From NCBI GenBank assembly GCA_934130175.1, contig CAKOXP010000004.1, positions 31,900-95,899 of the forward strand: DNA of 64,000 nt, in the 5' to 3' direction. The notes under the pieces are model-generated. The model saw nothing but the letters and a program-made list of their open reading frames with translations, was not told the DNA's origin and made no database searches. This DNA comes from an uncultured Bacilli bacterium (lineage in GTDB: Bacteria > Bacillota_I > Bacilli_A > RF39 > UBA660). The position numbers were made by a program, and so were the translations under genes. How positions within the stretch are numbered: the stretch's first letter is position 1; each line of letters begins with the position of its first letter. Positions 56,644-64,000 of this stretch are shown piece after piece.

Positions 56644-57543
56644 ATGGATATTTCTAAAGCAATAGATGAATTTATTAATTATTGTATTTTTGAAAAGGGT
56701 CTTTCTAATAATTCTAAAGCTTCATATGAATATGATTTAAAGACATATAAAGAGTTTTTAGCATCGATTGGTATAACTACAGTAGAAAATATAAAAACTG
56801 TCGATATAGAGGCTTATTTGCGTTATAGAAATGATATTAAAGAAATGACTTCTACTATTGCACATAATTTAACTGTTATTAAGAATTTTCATTCTTATCT
56901 ATTAAAAGCTAATTATTTAGATAAAGATGTAAGTGAGGGAATTTCTAGACCAAAACTAAGAAAATCTCTTCCTAAAGCCTTAAGTGTTGAAGATGTAGAT
57001 AAGCTACTTGATATTAATCTTAAAACTAATTTTGATTATAGGAATAAAGCAATGATTGAATTAATGTATGGATCTGGTCTTAGAGTATCTGAATTAATTA
57101 GCTTAGATGTTCATAGTATTGATTTTACTAATTGTATTATTAGAATTACTGGTAAAGGTAGTAAAGACCGAATTGTTCCAGTTGGAGAATACAGTATGTA
57201 CTATTTAAATAAATATCTAGAAGTTAGACCTTCTATGTTAAAAAAAGAACATACTGATGCTTTATTTTTAAATAATCATGGCAAAAGAATGACAAGAGTT
57301 GGCTTCTTCAAAAATTTGAAGACTATTTTGAAAAATCAAGGTTTAGATGAAGATATTCATCCTCATACTTTAAGACATTCTTTTGCGACACATTTACTTG
57401 AAAAAGGTGCTGACTTAAGAAGTATTCAAGAACTATTGGGTCATTCTGATATTGCTACTACTAGAATATATACTCATATTAGTGATAATAAAGTAAGAAG
57501 CGATTATGAGACATATCATCCTAGAGAACATAAGGATGTATAA
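56644..57543 (+). CDS. xerD: Tyrosine recombinase XerD-like
   Basis: ATG 56644 follows AGGTGATAAGT. The 299-residue protein has an N-terminal SAM-like core-binding domain ('FINYCIFEKGLSNNSKASYE') and the catalytic domain with 'MYGSGLRVSELISLDVHSID' (Arg I), 'TGKGSKDRIVPVG' (Lys), 'HPHTLRHSFATHLLEKGADL' (HxxR) and 'LLGHSDIATTRIYTHI' (His and nucleophile Tyr). It resolves chromosome dimers at dif. XerD rather than XerC is favoured because deoB follows, as in the Bacillus ripX-drm order. It is not next to phage or transposon genes, so it is the housekeeping recombinase. Confidence 0.92.
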   Translation: MDISKAIDEFINYCIFEKGLSNNSKASYEYDLKTYKEFLASIGITTVENIKTVDIEAYLRYRNDIKEMTSTIAHNLTVIKNFHSYLLKANYLDKDVSEGISRPKLRKSLPKALSVEDVDKLLDINLKTNFDYRNKAMIELMYGSGLRVSELISLDVHSIDFTNCIIRITGKGSKDRIVPVGEYSMYYLNKYLEVRPSMLKKEHTDALFLNNHGKRMTRVGFFKNLKTILKNQGLDEDIHPHTLRHSFATHLLEKGADLRSIQELLGHSDIATTRIYTHISDNKVRSDYETYHPREHKDV

Positions 57544-57544
57544 T

Positions 57545-57574
57545 TTGACTACAAACTAGTTGCTATGATAGAAT
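57545..57574 (+). promoter_or_regulatory. Candidate promoter of deoB
   Basis: TTGACT (57545-57550), 18 bases, TAGAAT (57569-57574). Confidence 0.5.
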
Positions 57575-57604
57575 ATATTATATTAATTAATGAGGTGTAT
57601 TGTA

Positions 57605-58771
57605 ATGAAATTTAAGAGAGTATTTTTAGTTGTTTTAGATTCAGTTGGAGTAGGTGAAGCTAAAGACGCATCTAAATACGGTGATATAGGTTGTAATACT
57701 TTAAAACATATTAAAGAAAATACTGATTTATTTATTCCAAATCTAAAGAAGATTGGCTTTTTAGATACAATTAACATGAATGAAAATGATAATGTAGATG
57801 CCTATTATACTATAGCAGAACCAAATAATGCTGGTAAAGATACCTTAAATGGACATTATGAAATGATGGGAATTACTAATGATATAGAGTTTAAAACTTT
57901 CAATAATGGTTTTCCTACAGAGTTACTTGATCAAATAGAGAGTGTTACTGGAAGAAGAGTTATCGGTAATAAATGTTGTAACAATGATGATATTATTAAA
58001 GAATTAGGTGAAAGACAACTTAATTATGGTTCTTTAATTGTATATACATCAGCTGACTCTGACTTACAAGTTGCAGCTCACGAAGATGTTATTCCAGTAT
58101 CTGTATTATATAGTTACTGTGAAAAAATAAGAGCAATTACTCTTCGTGAAGATTGGAGAGTAGGTAGGGTAATAGCAAGACCTTTCTTAGGAAGTAATGG
58201 TCACTATCGTTTTTCTAATAGTGGTAGAAAAGATTATGCTGTAAAACCTCCTAAAAAGACGATTCTAGATAGTCTTGCTGAAAATAATTATAATGTTATA
58301 GCAATAGGTAAAATTAATGATATATTTGATGGTACTGGTATTAATAAAAGTATTAAAGCTACTAATAACATGGAAGCCATTAATAAACTAACTGATATTA
58401 TGGATAAAAACTTTACTGGTTTATGTATGGCTAATTTAGCTGATTTTGATAGTTTATATGGTCATACAAGAGATGTTGAAGGTTATGCTAAATCATTAGA
58501 AGAATTAGATGTAGAAATACCTATGATTACAAATAAGTTAGAACTAGACGATTTATTAATAATAACTGCAGATCATGGAAATGATCCTACTTTTGAAGGA
58601 TGTGACCATACAAGAGAAAATGTACCAGTAATATTCTATAGTAGAAGCTTCCTTGATGCAAAAATCTTACCTAAACTTGATACATTAGCAGATATTGGTG
58701 CTACTATCGCTGAAAACTTTGAAGTTAGTGCACCTGAAATAGGGAAGAGTATCTTAGAAAAATTAAAGTAA
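57605..58771 (+). CDS. deoB: Phosphopentomutase
   Basis: ATG 57605 follows GAGGTG; the earlier in-frame ATG at 57590 overlaps that site. The 388-residue protein has the alkaline-phosphatase-superfamily metal sites 'FLVVLDSVGVGEAKDASKYG', 'NAGKDTLNGHYEMMG' (phospho-acceptor Thr) and 'DLLIITADHGNDPTFEGCDH' with TREN. It interconverts ribose-1-phosphate and ribose-5-phosphate and acts after DeoD in nucleoside salvage. Next to xerD as in Bacillus. A terminator follows. Confidence 0.97.
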   Translation: MKFKRVFLVVLDSVGVGEAKDASKYGDIGCNTLKHIKENTDLFIPNLKKIGFLDTINMNENDNVDAYYTIAEPNNAGKDTLNGHYEMMGITNDIEFKTFNNGFPTELLDQIESVTGRRVIGNKCCNNDDIIKELGERQLNYGSLIVYTSADSDLQVAAHEDVIPVSVLYSYCEKIRAITLREDWRVGRVIARPFLGSNGHYRFSNSGRKDYAVKPPKKTILDSLAENNYNVIAIGKINDIFDGTGINKSIKATNNMEAINKLTDIMDKNFTGLCMANLADFDSLYGHTRDVEGYAKSLEELDVEIPMITNKLELDDLLIITADHGNDPTFEGCDHTRENVPVIFYSRSFLDAKILPKLDTLADIGATIAENFEVSAPEIGKSILEKLK

Positions 58772-58774
58772 ATT

Positions 58775-58804
58775 AAAAAGAGGAGAGGGGTTCTACTCTT
58801 TTTT
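58775..58804. terminator. Bidirectional terminator between deoB and the DUF1540 gene
   Basis: AAAAAGAG (58775-58782) and CTCTTTTT (58796-58803) pair around a 13-nt loop, with A and T runs on the two sides for convergent genes. Confidence 0.7.
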
Positions 58805-58813
58805 AGTTAATAA

Positions 58814-58993
58814 TTATTCACTATCTTCTATATCAGTATCAAAACTATCGCAAACTGTATCTACACTACATGTACAATCGTCATTATCACAAACACAGCT
58901 TACTTGAATTTCATCTAATTTGCATTCACATTTATCAGAATCTTGGTGTTTGCAACTTTCTACATTACATTTAATTTTACTTTTCTTATCCAT
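58814..58993 (-). CDS. DUF1540 small Cys-rich protein
   Basis: This 59-residue frame is below common ORF length cut-offs. Its ATG (58993) has AGGAGG 10 bases upstream on the minus strand. The sequence has 'KIKCNVESCKHQDSDKCECK' and 'LDEIQVSCVCDNDDC', the DUF1540 pattern (CxVxxC...C...IxVS), with ten Cys in total and a following Cys-rich, acidic tail ('TCSVDTVCDSFDTDIEDSE'). DUF1540 proteins are common in spore-forming Clostridia and Bacilli and probably bind zinc or are oxidised in the spore; function is unproven. Confidence 0.85.
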   Translation of the reverse strand: MDKKSKIKCNVESCKHQDSDKCECKLDEIQVSCVCDNDDCTCSVDTVCDSFDTDIEDSE

Positions 58994-59459
58994 ATGAATT
59001 AAATCCTCCTCACTTATATTATTAACTAAATTTAAATTTATTATACACTTCCCCTACTTGTTTTTATTTAAATAAATAGAAGAGAGTGAGTGGGTGTATT
59101 ATTTTAAGTTTAAATGAATAATTATACATCTATAGATAATTAAATTGCTTAGAATGCATTCTAGTATTTATTATATAGTATAGTAACAATGCAAATCATA
59201 GTTATTGAATGTTAACTATAAAATATCTTATAATATAAGAATTTATCAATTTAATAATTTATATAAATAGATTATTAATTATAAATAAGAATATACAACC
59301 AACTATATGATGATATAAATATATAATTTAAATAAAATAGTATAGAACTATTTTTATTATTAATATTAAACTTCATAATTATACTACTTCTTTCTTATTA
59401 TATCAAACTTCCTATAATTGATATTATGTTAACTTCTAAAAATAGAAAAAGATTGATCA
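58994..59459. other. 466-base AT-rich intergenic region without a recognised gene
   Basis: This is the longest gap in the window. It holds the DUF1540 promoter side and a perfect 12-bp palindrome AGAATGCATTCT (59151-59162). No frame with a ribosome binding site or coding character was found, and base composition is more AT-rich than neighbouring genes. It may hold an undetected RNA, but nothing specific can be supported. Confidence 0.5.
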
Positions 59460-60572
59460 CTATTTGATAATTAATTGTTTTACTTTGCCTTTTTTATTAT
59501 TAGGTACCATTGCAGTGATATTTTTTGACATACTCTCTAAGTTATCTATAGTATTTATATAAAATCCTATAAAAGGTTCTTTATCATAATCATCTATTTT
59601 TCTCTGTGCTTTAAAATATGATAATGATAATTTACTTAATTCAGCATTTCCTAGACTATATTTTCCATTGGAATTTCCAGATGAAAAAATATCCTTTTCT
59701 ATTTGATAGTCATCAAGAAAATCGTTATAGTATTCAGGAATGACACCATAATATTTAATGTTTTTACCCAAAATATCATAAGCCTTAATTTTTGTTGCTT
59801 TTAATTCTTCTATATACTCTTCAATTGAAATAAAACAGTTCATAGTTGGACAATAACCAAAATAATAGTCATTTCCTTTAAATAATATTGCAGCATGATT
59901 TGGCATTACTTGTCTTTTATTATCAGTAACTACTCCACTCTCTTCCTCTGAAATTTTTAATTGCATATAAAAAGGTTTGATATTGTTTTCATTAATTACA
60001 ATATTATCATTTAAAATGTCGTTTAGTAAAGACGAAACGTGTCTACAAACATATGTGCCTGTTGACACTCTACAACCAAGTAATTCATCTAGCTCAAACA
60101 TGCAAGAGAAAGCACCACTTGGAGTATCTAAATTATTATAGCCACCCTTTTTATCTTTAAATAAATAACCATTCTTTAACATTTCTTGAAATATTACTAT
60201 TTCTTCCATCGGTGAAGTAATTTCAAGTTGATTTAGAAAAGTATTATATTTATGAATATAGTCATTATATGATTCAATACAATTACTATAAGTATCAGTA
60301 GTTCGTAATAATGACTGTATATTATGATAACACTCATTATGATACATTATTTTTTCACATCTCATATTTTTAGCAAACATATAATAACTTATAGCGATAA
60401 AACCAATCCCAGATGTTATAAAAGCAGGACTTGCTTCAAGAATTTGAACTAAACCTATTTCATTAAGTAAAACTGCTAATTCCGGTATTATTCTAGCATC
60501 TGTTTTCTTTATTCGATTAAAAATGGTTTCAACTTTTATTTTTCGTTCTAATTTAATAAAATCTTTCTCCAT
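59460..60572 (-). CDS. Transglutaminase/papain-like fold protein of unknown function
   Basis: The 370-residue protein has one hydrophobic segment (about residues 46-70, 'SPAFITSGIGFIAISYYMFA'). The second half contains 'GCRVSTGTYVCRHVSSLLND', 'MPNHAAILFKGNDYYFGYCP' and T, echoing transglutaminase-like Cys proteases: Cys in 'VCRHVSSLL', His in 'NHAAI', and 'YCPT' where family members usually have 'YDPT'. The replaced Asp means activity is uncertain. It is last in a minus-strand module with an unknown protein and an XRE-type regulator. AAGGAAA upstream fits as ribosome binding site. Fold assignment is tentative. Confidence 0.6.
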   Translation of the reverse strand: MEKDFIKLERKIKVETIFNRIKKTDARIIPELAVLLNEIGLVQILEASPAFITSGIGFIAISYYMFAKNMRCEKIMYHNECYHNIQSLLRTTDTYSNCIESYNDYIHKYNTFLNQLEITSPMEEIVIFQEMLKNGYLFKDKKGGYNNLDTPSGAFSCMFELDELLGCRVSTGTYVCRHVSSLLNDILNDNIVINENNIKPFYMQLKISEEESGVVTDNKRQVMPNHAAILFKGNDYYFGYCPTMNCFISIEEYIEELKATKIKAYDILGKNIKYYGVIPEYYNDFLDDYQIEKDIFSSGNSNGKYSLGNAELSKLSLSYFKAQRKIDDYDKEPFIGFYINTIDNLESMSKNITAMVPNNKKGKVKQLIIK

Positions 60573-60605
60573 TTCATTTTCCTTTCTATAGTATGCACTA
60601 TATTA

Positions 60606-61139
60606 TTATTTTGTTTTAATTTTTTGTTTATTCGTTTTTCCTACTTTCATGTTATTACTGTCTTTTTCATCACTATAATCAATTAAATTACCAAAAGAGT
60701 CAAATACAAGCTTTGAATAGCTAAGTTGCTTTCTCCAAGACGAATAATAGTTCATATAACTACTACATTCAATATGACTTGTCCTATTTTTCGAAACAAA
60801 TAATTTAAGAATTCTTGTACTATTTTTTTCTTCATTAAAATGATGAAGGTTATCTACTATTGTTACATTATTTTTATGTTTATTAATTCTAATAGTAATA
60901 TTTCCAATATAATTATTATCTTCCTTAATCATTATTTTAGTTCCATCTTCTTCACTTTTAGAATAACTAATCCTTATTCCATATAAATTTGTGTAATATG
61001 ACTGATTACTAAAATGAACTAATGATAACTGTTTGCTATATTTATCAAGAATTGGAGTCAAAAACTCCATACATTTACTATTTCTAAATTTTTCACTGAA
61101 ATGATATAACATTTCATTATTGTCACTAATATTCAACAT
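60606..61139 (-). CDS. Uncharacterised protein in the XRE module
   Basis: The 177-residue protein has no signal peptide, membrane helix or recognised motif. It has beta-rich segments ('NYIGNITIRINKHKNNVTIV'), 'HIECSSYMNYYSSWRKQLSY' and a Lys-rich C-terminus ('NMKVGKTNKQKIKTK'). GAGGGTGG is its ribosome binding site. It sits 33 bases before the transglutaminase-like gene and after the regulator, all on the minus strand, so the three probably form one unit. Confidence 0.6.
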   Translation of the reverse strand: MLNISDNNEMLYHFSEKFRNSKCMEFLTPILDKYSKQLSLVHFSNQSYYTNLYGIRISYSKSEEDGTKIMIKEDNNYIGNITIRINKHKNNVTIVDNLHHFNEEKNSTRILKLFVSKNRTSHIECSSYMNYYSSWRKQLSYSKLVFDSFGNLIDYSDEKDSNNMKVGKTNKQKIKTK

Positions 61140-61209
61140 ACAACCACCCTCATAAACTTAGCATATTATACCACAAAACAAGAAAAAAAGCAACGATTAA
61201 ACGTTACTT

Positions 61210-61977
61210 CTATACTTTTCTAGATTGAATTTCTGCTATTTTTTCTAAAACCTCTTTAGCATTATTTTCATTTATTTCTGTATATCCTAATTCTTTTAAT
61301 GCTTGTATCTTAGCAGTATTTAATTCTTGTGTTCTACTTAATTTTTCTTCTGTCTTATGTTCAATATCTTGAACGAATCTCTTATGAGCATCAGTTATTT
61401 TTGTTCTTGATGAACCACCATTGTTATATAGTGTCATTGCACTAAACATAATACTTTCAAAAATAAATTGTTGATCTCTATTATAAATAAATTCCATTGG
61501 ATCAGTAAATCCAAGTGATTTTGACATATATGCTAAAATATATTCTAACTCTTTATTGTTATCCATTGATTGTAAAAACTGATATAAATAACAATATGTA
61601 GTATATGTATCTTTTGTTTTATCAGTAGCAAGTTTTTCTTTTAATAAGTTAATTATGTCAGATAATATTTCTTGTTCTTTCTTATTAAATCCTTTTAAAT
61701 CAGCTAATATTTCTTTATCAGCAGTATTTTTTACACCTTCATTTAATCTGGATTCAACATTCATAATATATTCTCCAGTTACTTCTATTTCTTTAATTTC
61801 GTCTTCATTAGAAATATTTAATAAACTAAGAAGTTTAACAGCTTTTTCCTTTGGCCATTCATCTAATGATTTTAATGCTAAGTAATTATATAACATTTGA
61901 CGAGATACCCCTAAATATTTTGCTAATCTTACTTTACTAATTCCTAATTCTGTTAAGATTGTGTTTAAGTTTTCCAT
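61210..61977 (-). CDS. XRE/Cro-type helix-turn-helix regulator with long helical C-terminus
   Basis: The 255-residue protein starts with an HTH, 'LTELGISKVRLAKYLGVSRQ' with 'MLYNYLAL' (residues 8-35). The remaining 200 residues are helical and charged with 'FNKKEQEILSDIINLLKEKL' and 'TKITDAHKRFVQDIEHKTEE'. AGGAGG precedes the ATG. Its promoter region contains two palindromes sharing GTAAA/TTTAC half-sites, suggesting autoregulation. It probably controls the two following genes on the minus strand. Family beyond HTH is not identified. Confidence 0.75.
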   Translation of the reverse strand: MENLNTILTELGISKVRLAKYLGVSRQMLYNYLALKSLDEWPKEKAVKLLSLLNISNEDEIKEIEVTGEYIMNVESRLNEGVKNTADKEILADLKGFNKKEQEILSDIINLLKEKLATDKTKDTYTTYCYLYQFLQSMDNNKELEYILAYMSKSLGFTDPMEFIYNRDQQFIFESIMFSAMTLYNNGGSSRTKITDAHKRFVQDIEHKTEEKLSRTQELNTAKIQALKELGYTEINENNAKEVLEKIAEIQSRKV

Positions 61978-61999
61978 CTTGCTTTACCCTCCTAACATA

Positions 62000-62027
62000 A
62001 TTTTATCATCTTTACGTAAATAGTCAA
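62000..62027 (-). promoter_or_regulatory. Promoter of the XRE regulator gene (minus strand)
   Basis: On the minus strand, TTGACT (62027-62022), 16 bases, TAAAAT (62005-62000). The spacer contains TTTACGTAAA (62011-62020), a perfect palindrome. Confidence 0.65.
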
Positions 62028-62032
62028 GTAAA

Positions 62033-62058
62033 AAGTATGTAAAATACTTTACATACTT
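62033..62058. promoter_or_regulatory. 26-bp perfect inverted repeat: operator or mnmA terminator
   Basis: Perfect 11-nt arms AAGTATGTAAA (62033-62043) and TTTACATACTT (62048-62058) around ATAC. It lies just upstream of the XRE promoter, sharing GTAAA/TTTAC with the spacer palindrome, so it may be an operator. On the minus strand it is also an A-flanked hairpin followed by T, 35 bases after mnmA, so it may terminate mnmA. Confidence 0.7.
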
Positions 62059-62092
62059 GTTTTTTAAAGAAAAATTTATTATAATTATTAGC

Positions 62093-63196
62093 CTATAAAT
62101 ACCAAATTTTTTCATTATTCTTATAGATTTCTTTAATAATTCCTCCACCTAGACAAATATCATCCTTATATAGGACACAAGCTTGACCTGGAGTTACAGC
62201 TTTAACATGATCATACTTTACTAAGATGTTTCCATCATCTAAATAGGTTAAGTTAACATCAATATCATCCTGTCTATATCTAAATTTAGCACTACATTTA
62301 GTTGGCCTTAAATCACAATTAAAATTAACTGTATCAATTAAACAACTATCTGAATATAAATATTCATTATCTCCAAAAGATACATATAAAATATTTTTTG
62401 TTAAATCTTTTCCAACAACAAACATTTTATCTTTATTACCACCAATATCTAATCCTTTTCTCTGCCCTATTGTATAATACATTAATCCAATATGTTCTCC
62501 TACCTTTTTATTTGTTGCGATATCAACAACATCTCCAGGCATAGCAGGTAGATAGTTTTTTAAGAAATTCTTAAAGTTTCTTTCTCCAATAAAACATATA
62601 CCAGTAGAGTCTTTTTTATTAGCTGTAACTAAATCTAATTCTTTAGCAAGAAGTCTTACTTCTTTTTTTTCAATGTCACCTAGAGGAAACAAAACATTAG
62701 ATAGTTGTTCTTTATTTAATTGTGATAAAAAATAAGTTTGATCTTTATTAGAATCTTTTGCTCTTTTTAAATAACCATCTTCCATTTTGGCATAATGACC
62801 TGTTGCGATATAATCAGCACCTAATCGTTTTGCTTCTTTGACAAAGTAATCAAATTTGATATACTTATTACACATTATATCAGGATTAGGTGTTCTCCCC
62901 TTCTTTAATTCATCCAAAAAATAAGTAAAAACATAATCCCAATACTCTTTAACAAAATCAATTCTATGTAGAGGAATATCTAGTTTTTTACATACAGCAA
63001 CTGCGTCATTATAATCTTGTTCTTGAGGACAAATATTTTGATTTTGTAAAGTAGGATTACCTAAAATATCATTATTCATTAAAGAATCCCAATTACGCAT
63101 AAATAATCCTTCTACTTCATATCCTTGTTTCTTTAATAAGTATGCCGCAACAGAAGAATCAACTCCACCAGAAATACCAACTATTACTTTTGTCAT
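62093..63196 (-). CDS. mnmA: tRNA-specific 2-thiouridylase MnmA
   Basis: ATG 63196 has AGGTG upstream. The 367-residue protein has the PP-loop 'VGISGGVDSSVAAYLLKKQG' at the N-terminus, catalytic Cys regions 'NPDIMCNKYIKFDYF' and 'DSTGICFIGERNFKNFLKNY', and 'ATGHYAKMEDGYLKRAKDSN'. It thiolates U34 of tRNA-Lys, Glu and Gln. Length and motifs are standard. spoIIM is 33 bases upstream on the same strand. Confidence 0.97.
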   Translation of the reverse strand: MTKVIVGISGGVDSSVAAYLLKKQGYEVEGLFMRNWDSLMNNDILGNPTLQNQNICPQEQDYNDAVAVCKKLDIPLHRIDFVKEYWDYVFTYFLDELKKGRTPNPDIMCNKYIKFDYFVKEAKRLGADYIATGHYAKMEDGYLKRAKDSNKDQTYFLSQLNKEQLSNVLFPLGDIEKKEVRLLAKELDLVTANKKDSTGICFIGERNFKNFLKNYLPAMPGDVVDIATNKKVGEHIGLMYYTIGQRKGLDIGGNKDKMFVVGKDLTKNILYVSFGDNEYLYSDSCLIDTVNFNCDLRPTKCSAKFRYRQDDIDVNLTYLDDGNILVKYDHVKAVTPGQACVLYKDDICLGGGIIKEIYKNNEKIWYL

Positions 63197-63229
63197 AAAC
63201 ATCACCTAGATGTATTATACACTAATAAC

Positions 63230-63829
63230 TTATATTTGTAAAAGTTTTAAAATACTCGGTACTAAATATATTTCAATAATAGAACCTATTAATATAAAAA
63301 TCACACAAGTAAGTAGTATTTTTAAATAACGTCTCATTACATTATGAAAATTAATAGTCTTTTTAAAAAATAGTAGTGCAATTAGATTTTTAGAAAACAT
63401 AATTGCATAATAACTTAAATAAATAATAGCAAATAAATTAATTAATAAAGGAATTATATAGATTATAGCTATAATTAAACCTTTAAACTTATAAAAATAT
63501 AAAATACTACTAATTGTAAAACCTATAGTAAAACTTTTTAAGATTAAGATTATAATTATTATAGGAATACCTAATATTGATATTCCTAATAACCAAATTA
63601 ATACTATATAAATAGTATTTGATGTTAAACAGTTAATAAAAGCACTTTTATAGTCTAATTTATCTAAACTTTTAAAGAAAGTGGCAAGGCTTGTTTTAAC
63701 TATATTTCTATCAGTCTTAGATATAATTGCCATATATAAAAGTCCTAATAATATTGATATAATTGTAATTATTAATAATTTAAATAATAGTTTATTCTTT
63801 AGTTTAGTCTTTATTTTTATAGTTTTCAT
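63230..63829 (-). CDS. spoIIM: Stage II sporulation protein M-like membrane protein
   Basis: ATG 63829 follows AGGTGATAG. The 199-residue protein has about five membrane helices with 'WLLGISILGIPIIIIILILK' and 'SFTIGFTISSILYFYK', the SpoIIM core pattern (GxxxxGIP, KxFxxGF). SpoIIM forms the engulfment complex with SpoIID and SpoIIP, and together with spoIIGA and sigE supports sporulation potential. Broader SpoIIM-like/DUF95 membrane proteins are the alternative. Confidence 0.85.
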   Translation of the reverse strand: MKTIKIKTKLKNKLLFKLLIITIISILLGLLYMAIISKTDRNIVKTSLATFFKSLDKLDYKSAFINCLTSNTIYIVLIWLLGISILGIPIIIIILILKSFTIGFTISSILYFYKFKGLIIAIIYIIPLLINLFAIIYLSYYAIMFSKNLIALLFFKKTINFHNVMRRYLKILLTCVIFILIGSIIEIYLVPSILKLLQI

Positions 63830-64000
63830 CAATCTATCACCTAAGATATTTTATTATTTAGCTATTAGGAAAAGACTTGTTTTTTATAGACTTTTTAAGA
63901 CAAATAATTTATAATTAATGTGAGGTGACTAACTATTAGAAGTCAATACTGAAATTGATATTTTTAATAGTTTAGTATAAATTGGAGATTATCCCACGCC
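63830..64000. other. Right-edge intergenic sequence
   Basis: The last 170 bases contain the spoIIM upstream region and a GAGGTG site near 63923, but no frame long enough to call; a gene may begin beyond the window. Confidence 0.4.

Noticed and set aside
56644..57543. Tyrosine recombinase as an integrase marking an integrative element
   Set aside because: Its motifs and xerD-deoB order match the housekeeping dimer-resolution enzyme; no attachment-site repeats or cargo were seen.
1..64000. Mycoplasma-type genetic code (UGA = Trp)
   Set aside because: rel, dtd, the DUF402 gene and sigE end at TGA with sensible boundaries, and Trp is TGG throughout, so the standard bacterial code applies.
63900..64000. 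Start of a coding gene or T-box leader at the right edge
   Set aside because: There is a GAGGTG-like site, but frames stop quickly and no T-box consensus is visible in the available bases.

Overview
The window is a gene-dense chromosome segment of an AT-rich (roughly 25-30% GC by eye), Gram-positive-type Bacillota. UGA is a true stop: several genes end in TGA and tryptophan is TGG, so this is not a mycoplasma code-4 genome. Bacillota hallmarks are an rplU-prp-rpmA operon with a cleavable L27 extension, the ymfF/ymfH pair, an RNase J family protein, lipobox lipoproteins, and sporulation genes (spoIIGA, sigE, spoIIM and a DUF1540 protein). I suspect an uncultured, possibly gut-associated, spore-forming lineage; class and order cannot be settled from sequence alone.

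Layout. 1-13 kb: the end of rel, dtd, an AI-2E family permease, a TasA/camelysin-like surface protein, deoD, the ymfF/ymfH proteases, a TPR protein, a minus-strand yidD joined in frame to a lipoprotein, rnc, a Nudix gene, a catalytically degenerate RNase J and a DUF402 protein. 13-21 kb: a HAD-acyl-CoA-synthetase fusion with a PlsC-type acyltransferase, then a phosphorelay of one hybrid histidine kinase and two tandem HPt-receiver proteins. 21-25 kb: L21 leader, rplU-prp-rpmA, obg and two tRNAs. 25-35 kb: a lipoprotein, an internally deleted DUF402 paralogue, an ASCH protein, an ArsR/HMA/P1B-ATPase metal-efflux operon with two operator palindromes, and a TetR-controlled heterodimeric ABC exporter. 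35-42 kb: a sigma factor, spoIIGA-sigE, a phage-collar-like exported protein whose promoter carries a G9 tract, tdk and ppdK. 42-47 kb: a radical SAM/SPASM cluster with a small protein ending in 11 asparagines and two zinc-ribbon membrane proteins. 47-54.6 kb: a PfkB kinase, an Smr protein, two membrane-anchored proteins of unknown role, yebC and a second TasA-like protein. 54.6-55.3 kb: a type III toxin-antitoxin locus. 55.3-64 kb: rarA, xerD-deoB, a DUF1540 gene, a three-gene minus-strand module under an XRE-type regulator, mnmA and spoIIM.

The most notable find is at 54.59-55.33 kb: two 49-nt-spaced repeats that can each form an H-type pseudoknot, with one compensatory base-pair change between copies, then an intrinsic terminator, then a CptN/ToxN-like toxin frame interrupted by a single in-frame TAA. 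This is the architecture of a type III (CptIN-like) toxin-antitoxin system with an apparently dead toxin and an intact RNA antitoxin. Next are the candidate phase-variable poly-G promoter at 37.65 kb, the radical SAM cluster at 42-47 kb, the HAD-ANL fusion at 13.4 kb and the in-frame yidD-lipoprotein junction at 9.46 kb.

All calls were made by reading motifs, gene order and DNA signals; no database search was run. Family names are from recognition of sequence patterns and confidence reflects that.
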